Shown here piece by piece: positions 37,436 through 44,838 of a stretch of 64,000 nucleotides of DNA. How positions within the stretch are numbered: position 1 is the first letter of the stretch; each line of letters begins with the position of its first letter. The stretch is taken from the NCBI GenBank assembly GCA_029251085.1, contig JAQXDZ010000014.1, forward strand, positions 1 to 64,000, read 5' to 3'. The notes below the pieces were generated by a model, which saw only the letters and a program-made list of their open reading frames with translations, did not search any database and was not told where the DNA came from. Position numbers and translations under genes: made by a program. The stretch is from Mariniblastus sp. (lineage in GTDB: Bacteria > Planctomycetota > Planctomycetia > Pirellulales > Pirellulaceae).

Positions 37436-37530
37436 TGGTTCGCCAAGAGTTGTTTAACTCCTACTTTTGGCGAAAAGAGACGAGGCAGTGCCTAGACTGC
37501 TCACTTTTTAGAGCAGTCTAGGCCATTTTT
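37436..37530 (+). ncRNA. Candidate small RNA with two stem-loops
   Basis: The first structure pairs TTCGCCAA (37439-37446) with TTGGCGAA (37467-37474) and has an inner five-base stem GAGTT/AACTC with a tetraloop; the second is the terminator at 37490-37530. A possible promoter upstream is TTGGCA at 37402 with AAGAAT or AGAATT 16-17 bases later. No coding frame lies between the preceding gene and this terminator, which is almost 400 bases away, so the terminator probably belongs to its own transcript. It could instead be an attenuated leader for the DUF1549 operon. No match to a known RNA family that I can recognise. Confidence 0.35.
37490..37530 (+). terminator. Strong intrinsic terminator, isolated in intergenic DNA
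   Basis: A perfect 13-bp stem (GCCTAGACTGCTC paired with GAGCAGTCTAGGC), an 8-base loop and a CATTTTT tail. No protein gene ends nearby upstream. Confidence 0.75.
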
Positions 37531-37638
37531 CTGGGATTTTGAGGCCGAGCAGCGGAAGTGAGAACCAAAAGGCCTCCCCAAGTTGTTCGATTTTAATACA
37601 ACAGAATGATACAACTGTGCAGTTTTGAAACACTCAAG

Positions 37639-37668
37639 TTGTGTCCCAAACAGACCTTAGTCTAAAAT
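37639..37668 (+). promoter_or_regulatory. Candidate sigma-70-type promoter for the DUF1549-DUF1501 operon
   Basis: TTGTGT at 37639-37644 and TAAAAT at 37663-37668, 18 bases apart. A start near 37675 would leave an untranslated leader of about 80 bases before the ATG at 37758, which has AGGGA six bases upstream. Confidence 0.45.
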
Positions 37669-37757
37669 AATTTAAGATTTTCAGCGACGATAGCCGCAGT
37701 AAAGAACAGCGGACCGTTTCTGACCGTGCAACTCAAAACCACCACCAGGGACAATCA

Positions 37758-39464
37758 ATGGGCAAGCAGTTCAAGATGAACAATTCGGTAACCGCAGCAA
37801 GCTTGTTTTGTTCTGCAGTTTTGATTCTCGGCTTTGCTACAAACTCGTCCGCTCAAACTTCTCCAGTTTCTCTTCGGACGCCCAGCAACTCGGACACAGA
37901 TTCCACTGTGTTGCAAATCAATAAATTGGTTGAGCAGATCTGGACGGACTATGAACTAAAGCCGTCAAGAGAAGCAACCGACGGCGAATGGTGCCGACGG
38001 GTTTACCTCGACATTATCGGTCGCGTTCCTTCCTACGAAGAAGCGACAGAGTTCATGGAATCTCGCGATTCCGATAAGAAGAAAAAGCTAGTCGAAAAAC
38101 TTCTTTACGACGACGGCTATACAGAGGAATTTGCCAGGAACTGGACAACGGTTTGGACTAACCTGCTAATTGGGCGGACAGGCGGAAACGACAACAACTC
38201 GATGATTAGTCGTCCCGGAATGCAAAAGTATTTGCGGGACTCATTTGCTCGCGAGAAGTCCTACGACAAGATGGTTTACGAGTTGGTCACGGCAACAGGT
38301 TCTACGACGCCTGGCGATGAGAAATTCAACGGTGCCACCAACTTCCTGATTGACAAAGTGAATGAAGAGAAAGCTTCGCTTGCGACAGCGGCAACGACCA
38401 AAATTTTTCTTGGTCTGCAGGTTCAGTGCACACAATGTCACAACCACCCGTTTAACGATTGGAAACAACAAAAGTACTGGGAGATGAATGCGTTCTTTCG
38501 TCAGGTTCGAGCTTATCCAGGCGGAGCCCGTCCGAGAGATGGCGGAGTCGCTCAACTTGCCGACCAGGATTTCCGAGGAGAAAGCCAAGGCAAGTCAGAG
38601 ATATTTTTCGAAATGCGAAACGGCCTCAGCAAGGTAGCCTACCCAGTCTTTGTCGACGGCAGCGAAATCGAACAAAGCGGATTGGTCAACGTCGTTAATC
38701 GGCGCGAAGAACTCGCCAAGATGATGGTCGCGTCTCCTTTCATGACTCGTTCGATCGTGAACCGCATGTGGGCTCACTTCCTTGGCTATGGGTTCACAGC
38801 ACCTGTCGATGACCTCGGACCTCACAACATTCCTTCCAATCCGGAATTACTCGAGTTTCTCTCTGAAGAATTTCGGCGTGCTGAATTCGACCTCCGAAAG
38901 CTGATCTCTTGGGTCGCTTTGAGCAAACCTTACAGCCTTTCCAGCAAACGGTCATCGGGTAACCAAAGTGACGACCCGTTACTTGGCGAATCACCCAAGT
39001 TTTCACATTTCTACCTTCGTCAAATGGAAGCTGAACAGCTCTACGAATCGATGATGGTTGCGACGGAAGCAATTGAACTTCAAGGAAGTTACGAAGAGCG
39101 GGAGCGAAAGAAAAACACGTGGCTTGGCCAATTTAACCAAGCATTCGGTACGGACGAAGGTCAGGAATCGACTAGTTTTAACGGTACGATTCCTCAAGTC
39201 TTGATGTTATTCAATGGAGACATGGTCAAACAGGCGATTGATACCAAGAAGGGAAGTCTGATCGACAACCTTTCAAAATCAGGCAAAAACTACTCGCAAT
39301 CGGTCGAACAATTGTTCATCGCTGGCCTGACGAGAAAACCAAAGAACGACGAAAAGAACCTAGCTAAGCAGTTCCTGAAAGCTAGAAACGGAGACCCTAA
39401 AGAGGCACTTCGAGACGTGTGGTGGGTAATTCTTAACACCAATGAGTTCATCTTTAACCACTAA
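37758..39464 (+). CDS. DUF1549 and DUF1553 domain secreted protein
   Basis: A 568-residue protein with a signal peptide (VTAASLFCSAVLILGFATNS, cleavage near SSAQT). DUF1549 spans about 45-250: INKLVEQIWTDYELKPSREA, WCRRVYLDIIGRVPSYEEA and the CQTC-like LQVQCTQCHNHPFNDWKQQ. DUF1553 spans about 290-555 with SIVNRMWAHFLGYGFTAPVD, DDLGPHNIPSNPELLEFL and RQMEAEQLYESM. The CXXCH-like segment could bind a metal or haem. These proteins are hallmarks of planctomycetes and are paired with DUF1501 proteins, as here; the biochemical role is not established, though polysaccharide breakdown has been suggested. Confidence 0.93.
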   Translation: MGKQFKMNNSVTAASLFCSAVLILGFATNSSAQTSPVSLRTPSNSDTDSTVLQINKLVEQIWTDYELKPSREATDGEWCRRVYLDIIGRVPSYEEATEFMESRDSDKKKKLVEKLLYDDGYTEEFARNWTTVWTNLLIGRTGGNDNNSMISRPGMQKYLRDSFAREKSYDKMVYELVTATGSTTPGDEKFNGATNFLIDKVNEEKASLATAATTKIFLGLQVQCTQCHNHPFNDWKQQKYWEMNAFFRQVRAYPGGARPRDGGVAQLADQDFRGESQGKSEIFFEMRNGLSKVAYPVFVDGSEIEQSGLVNVVNRREELAKMMVASPFMTRSIVNRMWAHFLGYGFTAPVDDLGPHNIPSNPELLEFLSEEFRRAEFDLRKLISWVALSKPYSLSSKRSSGNQSDDPLLGESPKFSHFYLRQMEAEQLYESMMVATEAIELQGSYEERERKKNTWLGQFNQAFGTDEGQESTSFNGTIPQVLMLFNGDMVKQAIDTKKGSLIDNLSKSGKNYSQSVEQLFIAGLTRKPKNDEKNLAKQFLKARNGDPKEALRDVWWVILNTNEFIFNH

Positions 39465-39477
39465 ACATCCCTCCGGC

Positions 39478-39503
39478 GAGCCAAAATAGTTTTCTATTGG
39501 CTC
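39478..39503 (+). other. Hairpin between the DUF1549 and DUF1501 genes
   Basis: GAGCCAA pairs with TTGGCTC, with a further ATAG/CTAT extension after a two-base bulge. There is no T-run, so it is more likely an mRNA processing or stability element, or a weak attenuator, than a full terminator. Confidence 0.35.
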
Positions 39504-39567
39504 ACCCAACGCCTTTCAACTCGATTAGAATAAGACAGCAACTGATTTTTTCACAAAGGACGACGCC

Positions 39568-40836
39568 ATGAACTTCAAAACACCCCAGGGCATGAACCGA
39601 CGCCACTTCATGCGTCATCTCGCTGGTGCATCCGCCATGACTGGTACCGCACTCGCACTGGGCAACACACTCAAGGCAAGCACGAAACAACTCAAGAAAA
39701 ATAAGAAAGCTGCGATCTTGCTCTGGATGGGAGGCGGCCCCTCAACCATGGATATCTGGGATCTTAAACCTGGTTCCAACAACGGCGGCCCGTTCCGACC
39801 AATTTCAACTGCCGGAGATGTGCAAATTTGTGAGCACATGCCCATGATGGCAAAGAACATGGACAAGCTTTCAATCGTGCGTTCCATGAGCACTCGGGAA
39901 GCCGATCACATGCGAGGCCGGTACTACATGCACACGGGCTACGTGCCAAATCCAAACGTGAAGCACCCGGGGTATGGCTCAGTGATTGCCCACGAACTTT
40001 CTGCCACACGTGAAGACCTTGAGATTCCACCTTTTGTTTCCGTTGGCGGTAACAGTGAAGGTCCTGGATTCCTTGGCATGGCTTGGGCTCCTTTCTCAGT
40101 CAATTCGAACGGACAAGTTCGCAATCTAGACATGGGAATCGAACCTGACCGACTGACTCAGCGCATGCAGGCTCTTAAGATGATGGAGTCCGGTTTCATC
40201 GATTCAAATCGCGGAATTGCCGCTGGCGAGCACGCGAAAGTGCTAAGCAAGACCCTTAGTCTAATGACAAGCGAACAGATGAAGGCGTTCAAGGTCATGC
40301 AGGAACCTGAAGACGTTCAAGAACGTTACGGACAAACTAATTTCGGACGCGGATGTTTGATGGCACGTCGTTTGGTCGAATCGGGCGTGCCTTTCGTTGA
40401 GGTTGGTCTTGGCGGTTGGGATAACCACCAAAACATCTTCCAAACTCTCGAAAACACAAAACTTCCTGAACTTGATCGCGGGATGAGTGCTTTGATGGAA
40501 GACTTGGCAGCTCGGGATATGCTCGATGATGTCGCGGTGATCTGGATGGGAGAATTCAGCCGAACGCCAAGAATTAACGGCAACACTGGACGTGACCACT
40601 GGGCGAGAAGCTGGAGTGCAGTCGTCGGAGGAGCGGGAATGAATTCTGGAATCGCCGTCGGTGCAACCAACGAAGACGGAACCAGCGTTGTCGGTCCTTC
40701 ACAGTCTTCAGAAGACTTGATGGCGACAGTCTGCCACTCGCTGGGAATTTCACTCGAAACAACCTTCACTAGCCAAAGTGGTCGACCGATGAAAATCGCC
40801 AATGGCGGCAAGGTCATCAAAGAACTGGTCTCTTAG
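39568..40836 (+). CDS. DUF1501 family protein, Tat-exported
   Basis: A 422-residue protein with a twin-arginine signal (MNRRHFMRHLAGASAMTGTA). The body follows the DUF1501 alkaline-phosphatase-like fold: KAAILLWMGGGPSTMDIWDL, HMPMMAKNMDKLSIVRSMST, FVEVGLGGWDNHQNIF and VIWMGEFSRTPRINGNTGRD followed by HW. The conserved Asp/His positions look intact for metal binding. It is preceded by AAAGGA and follows the DUF1549/DUF1553 gene by about 100 bases, the standard planctomycete pair. Function unknown; export by Tat implies folding with a cofactor in the cytoplasm. Confidence 0.93.
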   Translation: MNFKTPQGMNRRHFMRHLAGASAMTGTALALGNTLKASTKQLKKNKKAAILLWMGGGPSTMDIWDLKPGSNNGGPFRPISTAGDVQICEHMPMMAKNMDKLSIVRSMSTREADHMRGRYYMHTGYVPNPNVKHPGYGSVIAHELSATREDLEIPPFVSVGGNSEGPGFLGMAWAPFSVNSNGQVRNLDMGIEPDRLTQRMQALKMMESGFIDSNRGIAAGEHAKVLSKTLSLMTSEQMKAFKVMQEPEDVQERYGQTNFGRGCLMARRLVESGVPFVEVGLGGWDNHQNIFQTLENTKLPELDRGMSALMEDLAARDMLDDVAVIWMGEFSRTPRINGNTGRDHWARSWSAVVGGAGMNSGIAVGATNEDGTSVVGPSQSSEDLMATVCHSLGISLETTFTSQSGRPMKIANGGKVIKELVS

Positions 40837-41143
40837 AAACAGACGCAGTTTAAATCGCACGACTAAGGCGATTGAAAAAAGCGATTAGAAAAAGCGAAAC
40901 AAGCGAGCCTTCGATTCATCGAAGTGCTCGCTTTTTTAATAGAAATTCACTGCATCCAGCAGCATTCCACTCGTTCTAGAGATGAAATTCAACCCGGTCA
41001 ATTCACAGCGAACCCCGTAGAACAGCTTCAGCGATTGCTATCAGAAATCAGTATAGCCATGGAAGCCACATTTGGCTTACATTTAACGCTTCAATCTCGA
41101 TTTAGAAACTTGTGCTGGATTCTTAGGAAAGGATGCCTGAATC
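40837..41143. other. Intergenic region between DUF1501 gene and lpxD
   Basis: About 307 bases. The first third holds the terminator at 40901-40937; the remaining 200 bases are presumably the lpxD promoter and leader. A long frame starting at 40924 that runs into lpxD in another phase is not credible. Confidence 0.5.
40901..40937 (+). terminator. Intrinsic terminator after the DUF1501 gene
   Basis: AAGCGAGC pairs with GCTCGCTT and the inner CTTCGAT with ATCGAAG, leaving a two-base loop on paper and one bulged T. A run of six or more T's follows. Confidence 0.85.
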
Positions 41144-42190
41144 ATGATGCTTTTAGGCGAACTCACCGAAATTATCGGTGGGCGATTAACGCAGAACCCA
41201 GACCTCGAAATTTCCGGGGCAGCATCTATCTCGCGGGCAACAGCGAGCGACATTACCTTTGTCTCCAGCCCAAAGTATTACGAAGACTTCTTAAATAGCC
41301 CTGCAATTGCAGCGGTTATTGGGTTCGACGCGAATCCCCCCGAAAAGGCCTGCCTGATCGTGGATGATGTTACCCAAGCTTTTGTCGAGATTGCCGAGCG
41401 ATTTAAACCAACCGTACAGCGCACTCAGTCTGGCATTAGTGATCAAGCGATCGTCAGCCCCAAGGCGACGATCCATGAAGAGGCCTGCATCCATCCCGGT
41501 GCGGTCATCATGGACAATGTCCAAATTGGATCTGGGACCATCGTTTATCCCAATGTCACGATCATGGAAAACTGCATCTTAGGCAAAGATGTTCAGGTCT
41601 TTCCCAACTCAGTACTCTACGAAAATACCATCGTCGGCGACCGCTCTATTCTTCACGCTGGCGTGGTTCTGGGGGCTTTTGGATTTGGCTACCAGTCCAA
41701 CACAGGTCGTCATGTTCTCTCCGCTCAAATTGGCAATGTAGTCATTGCCGAAGACGTGGAAATTGGTGCAAACACAACCATTGACCGAGGAACCTATGAT
41801 TCGACGGTAATTGGTGCAGGCACCAAAATCGATAACTTGGTGATGGTGGGTCACAATTGCATGATTGGAGAACATAACTTGCTCTGTTCGCAGGTTGGAA
41901 TTGCCGGAAGTTGTTCAACTGGTGACTACGTCATTATGGGAGGCCAAGTTGGATTGGCCGACCACCTAAATATCGGTTCGCATGTTTCGATCGGTGCAAA
42001 ATCGGGATTGATGCACGACGTCGAAAGTAACCAGCGAATTTTTGGAATTCCCGCAAGACCGGCGAGAACGGAAATGCAAATTCAGGCGGTCACTTCTAAA
42101 CTTCCAGAACTCCGACGAACGGTCAAAAAGCTGTCCAAACAACTTGATCAACTAAACGATTCTGAAGACAACGGGTCTCGAGCTGCCTAG
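41144..42190 (+). CDS. lpxD: UDP-3-O-acylglucosamine N-acyltransferase LpxD
   Basis: Adds the second hydroxyacyl chain to UDP-3-O-acylglucosamine, the third step of lipid A synthesis. The N-terminal uridine-binding domain (LGELTEIIGGRLTQNPDLEI, ISRATASDITFVSSPKY) is followed by a left-handed beta-helix of hexapeptide repeats (IGSGTIVYPNVTIMENCILG) with the catalytic His in VMVGHNCMIGEHNLL. The C-terminal helix ends KLSKQLDQL. Length 348 is normal. lpxI follows by 26 bases on the same strand, making a lipid A mini-operon, evidence of a Gram-negative outer membrane. Confidence 0.95.
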   Translation: MMLLGELTEIIGGRLTQNPDLEISGAASISRATASDITFVSSPKYYEDFLNSPAIAAVIGFDANPPEKACLIVDDVTQAFVEIAERFKPTVQRTQSGISDQAIVSPKATIHEEACIHPGAVIMDNVQIGSGTIVYPNVTIMENCILGKDVQVFPNSVLYENTIVGDRSILHAGVVLGAFGFGYQSNTGRHVLSAQIGNVVIAEDVEIGANTTIDRGTYDSTVIGAGTKIDNLVMVGHNCMIGEHNLLCSQVGIAGSCSTGDYVIMGGQVGLADHLNIGSHVSIGAKSGLMHDVESNQRIFGIPARPARTEMQIQAVTSKLPELRRTVKKLSKQLDQLNDSEDNGSRAA

Positions 42191-42216
42191 CCCTTATCTC
42201 CGCGTCAAAATTCCCC

Positions 42217-43119
42217 ATGGCCACTGTCACCCAAGATTCTAATCCAGCTAACCTTCCGATCAAAAAAATTGGCTTGGTCGCGGGGTGGGGGCACTTTCCA
42301 GTCTGCATCGCACGCACACTGATTGCCCAAGGTTACGAGGTCCACTGCACCGGCATCAAAGACCATGCCGACCCCGTGTTGAAAGAAATTTGCACGTCTT
42401 ATCGGGTATTTGGCATGGGACGGATGGGAGCCCAGTGCCGTTTTTTCCGGAAAGCGGGTGTGGCTCACGCAACCATGGCCGGCAAAATATTTAAAACGCT
42501 TCTCTTTCAAAAAAAATCTAGATTGATAACGCACTTCCCGGATCTGGTATTCTGGCGACACTTCTATCCGATCGTTCTTTCAAAATCGAAAGATCGGCGG
42601 GACGACACCCTCCTTGGGACGGTCGTTGATTTGTATAAATCAGAAGGAATCACATTTTCCCCCGCAACTGATTTTGCTCCGGAGCTACTGGTGAAAGCAG
42701 GGCCACTGACAAAAACCAAACCCAACAACAGTCAATTAAAAGACATTCGTTTTGGCTGGCAAATGGCCAAAGCGATGGGTGCGTTGGATATTGGGCAAAC
42801 TGTCGTTGTCAAGAATCAAGCAGTGCTGGCCGTGGAAGCTATCGAAGGAACCGATCAATGTATTGCTCGAGCTGGTCAACTTTGCGCAGGCGGGTTTACG
42901 GTTGTTAAAGTTTCAAAACCTAACCAAGACATGCGTTTCGATGTACCGACCATCGGAGTGGGAACCATTGAAACCATTGCTCGCGAGGGAGGACGGGTTC
43001 TCGCGATCGAAGCCGATCGTACAATTATACTTGAGGAAAGCGAGACGATTCGAGCCGCTGAAAAACTCGGAGTCGCCGTATTTGCTTATAATGACACCCT
43101 CTTCGACCAAAACAATTGA
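42217..43119 (+). CDS. lpxI: UDP-2,3-diacylglucosamine pyrophosphatase LpxI
   Basis: Hydrolyses UDP-2,3-diacylglucosamine to lipid X and UMP, substituting for LpxH. The 300-residue length and segments KIGLVAGWGHFPVCIARTLI, MGRMGAQCRFFRKAGVAHAT and the C-terminal KVSKPNQDMRFDVPTIGVGT identify the DUF1009/LpxI family. The conserved Asp of RFDVPTIG is present. It sits directly after lpxD, as expected for the same pathway; lpxA and lpxB are not in the window. Confidence 0.93.
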   Translation: MATVTQDSNPANLPIKKIGLVAGWGHFPVCIARTLIAQGYEVHCTGIKDHADPVLKEICTSYRVFGMGRMGAQCRFFRKAGVAHATMAGKIFKTLLFQKKSRLITHFPDLVFWRHFYPIVLSKSKDRRDDTLLGTVVDLYKSEGITFSPATDFAPELLVKAGPLTKTKPNNSQLKDIRFGWQMAKAMGALDIGQTVVVKNQAVLAVEAIEGTDQCIARAGQLCAGGFTVVKVSKPNQDMRFDVPTIGVGTIETIAREGGRVLAIEADRTIILEESETIRAAEKLGVAVFAYNDTLFDQNN

Positions 43120-43147
43120 TCGCACCAACGCAGGCTTACCAGCAACA

Positions 43148-43501
43148 TCATTTTGCGTCGGCAATGATGGCACCAACTTGCTGATTGAACTGACCGCGAG
43201 TTAAAACCTGATCAAAACCCGCTCGACGAGCTTCGTCCAACGACTCTAAATTGACATGCTGAGCATAACCAATTGTCATCGGGCAAACGGCGTCGGGTAG
43301 CCCTCGCACCGCATCGCCCAAAGCGGTGATCTCCAAGCCTGGAGCCTGCAAGTCCACTATCAACAAATGGGGGCGGACTTCCTGAACCAACGTGATTGCC
43401 GCCTCGGCATTAGTCGCAGTTTGCAGAGTGACATCGTTTTGACGAGCATGGGAACTCGCCGTAGAGGCCATCATCAGATCCGCTGTCAGAAAAATAATCA
43501 T
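43148..43501 (-). CDS. Degenerate response-regulator receiver-like protein
   Basis: A 117-residue single domain with the CheY-like strand-helix rhythm. Asp50 in HLLIVDLQAPG stands where the phosphate acceptor belongs, but the N-terminal acidic pair is reduced to one Asp (LTADLMM) and the conserved Lys near the C-terminus appears as Arg in DQVLTRGQF. It may be a pseudo-receiver that works without phosphorylation. It is convergent with lpxI and has no partner kinase beside it. Confidence 0.65.
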   Translation of the reverse strand: MIIFLTADLMMASTASSHARQNDVTLQTATNAEAAITLVQEVRPHLLIVDLQAPGLEITALGDAVRGLPDAVCPMTIGYAQHVNLESLDEARRAGFDQVLTRGQFNQQVGAIIADAK

Positions 43502-43875
43502 TTGCCCCTCGATGACTTCAGGTCACTTATCGGTTGTGCGCTTCGTCGCTCTGTTTATGTGCGCCAACCGTCCTGCCATACTGTACACACAAGCCTCGCC
43601 AGCTTCATAGACGGCTGCTGGTTACGCGCCGTTAATTTAGAGCAACTTTCGGATCCATAAAAAGGACGCGAATAGTAAATCGGGCATATTTTTGCGGAAA
43701 TTCAAACGAAAGGTGATAGCAAAATTCAATTTGCCACTTCCATTTCCCAGAATTTGGAGATTCACCTAAAAATGCCATTGAGACAGCGACTTGCTCCTTG
43801 GTACTCTCCGTCGCCGGAAATGACGGTTCAATTTAAGCATAAAAGGCGGATTTCGCCACGGTCAAGGATGATCTA
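43502..43875. other. Intergenic region upstream of the DsbD-alpha-like gene
   Basis: About 374 bases between divergent genes. A possible promoter for the gene at 43876 is TTGAGA at 43778 with TACTCT at 43802, 18 bases apart, but the match is weak. No stable structure or gene recognised. Confidence 0.35.
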
Positions 43876-44547
43876 ATGCGGTTTCAATCATTGATATCTC
43901 CCATCGCTTTCGCGTTAACCGCGATGGTTTTGTTCTACTGCCAGACTCCTAAAAATGGGACCAGTTCGGCCCAAGCAATTCCTTTAAAAACAGTCGATTC
44001 CTCATATACGACAGTAGGACACACGCCTCAGGAACGCTCGACTCCCAAGATCAAAGGCGAGACAACTGACGACGCCAAAAAACCTTTTCGACTTTCATCT
44101 CGATTTCATCTAAAAAAAGGATCGGATGAAGGCTATTTGATTGTAAAGTTCGAACTGCCTAAGAAGAGCTACATTTACTCACTCACTCAACCTGAGGGAT
44201 TCGTAAAAACGAAAATTACAGTTGCTGCTTCCCCACATTTCTCACTCATTGGCAAACAGACTTTTACGCCGGATCAAAAGCCAAAAATCATTGAGAGAGA
44301 CCCCGATTTTGGCAAACGATTAGAGAAGCACTCCGGGGTGGTTCAGTTTTTTGTCCCCATCAAGTTAAAGAAAACAATCGCAGCCAACCAACTGCTGATC
44401 AAGTGTGAGGTCGACGGGCAAATATGTAACGAGACGACCTGCCTGCCAATTTCCAGCAAAAAAACAACAGCGAAATTCGCTGGCTTTTTTGACCCAAGTA
44501 ATGAAAAAACGGGTGTACCCAAAAAGACGACGCCCCGAAAAAATTAA
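43876..44547 (+). CDS. Stand-alone DsbD alpha-domain-like periplasmic protein
   Basis: A 223-residue exported protein with an N-terminal hydrophobic segment (ISPIAFALTAMVLFYCQ). Residues about 75-200 match the immunoglobulin-like N-terminal domain of DsbD: KKSYIYSLTQPEGFVKTKIT, GKQTFTPDQKPKIIERDPDF, and the cysteine-bearing ILKCEVDGQICNET-type segment with a Cys pair (IC and TTC). In DsbD this domain passes electrons to periplasmic partners. An AAGGA site precedes the ATG. The large DsbD gene is 291 bases downstream on the same strand, so the two probably work together. Confidence 0.75.
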   Translation: MRFQSLISPIAFALTAMVLFYCQTPKNGTSSAQAIPLKTVDSSYTTVGHTPQERSTPKIKGETTDDAKKPFRLSSRFHLKKGSDEGYLIVKFELPKKSYIYSLTQPEGFVKTKITVAASPHFSLIGKQTFTPDQKPKIIERDPDFGKRLEKHSGVVQFFVPIKLKKTIAANQLLIKCEVDGQICNETTCLPISSKKTTAKFAGFFDPSNEKTGVPKKTTPRKN

Positions 44548-44838
44548 GGCAAGGGATTCTCCAGAAAAGATGTGTCCTTCGTCACACAAGTTCCCAACCG
44601 TGAGCTTGCGGAGCGATAAATCCGCCCCTCGCCGAACGGGATAGATGGAGCGATCGAGCAATTTTTGGTACGATAAATCTCGATTCATCACGGCGACTCC
44701 GGCACTGAGTACGTCCCGATGGGTAAAACTACTTAATCGTGTGATTTGATTAAGAGACCTGCTGTAGACGATCAGACGTAAACGACTTAAGACTTGCAAA
44801 TTTTGTTTTAAGCTTTGAACCCGGGAAGACATTTTTCA

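Larger units (their letters stand above)
37111..37757. other. Long intergenic region with candidate small RNA and promoter
   Basis: About 647 bases with no gene. It contains a small imperfect hairpin at 37305-37323, a candidate small RNA ending in a strong terminator (37436-37530), and a likely promoter for the DUF1549 gene (37639-37668); each is listed separately. Confidence 0.6.

Noticed and set aside
40924-41298. Open frame overlapping the start of lpxD
   Set aside because: It lies in a different phase from lpxD, has no ribosome-binding site and reads as shadow sequence; lpxD has a complete family match from 41144.
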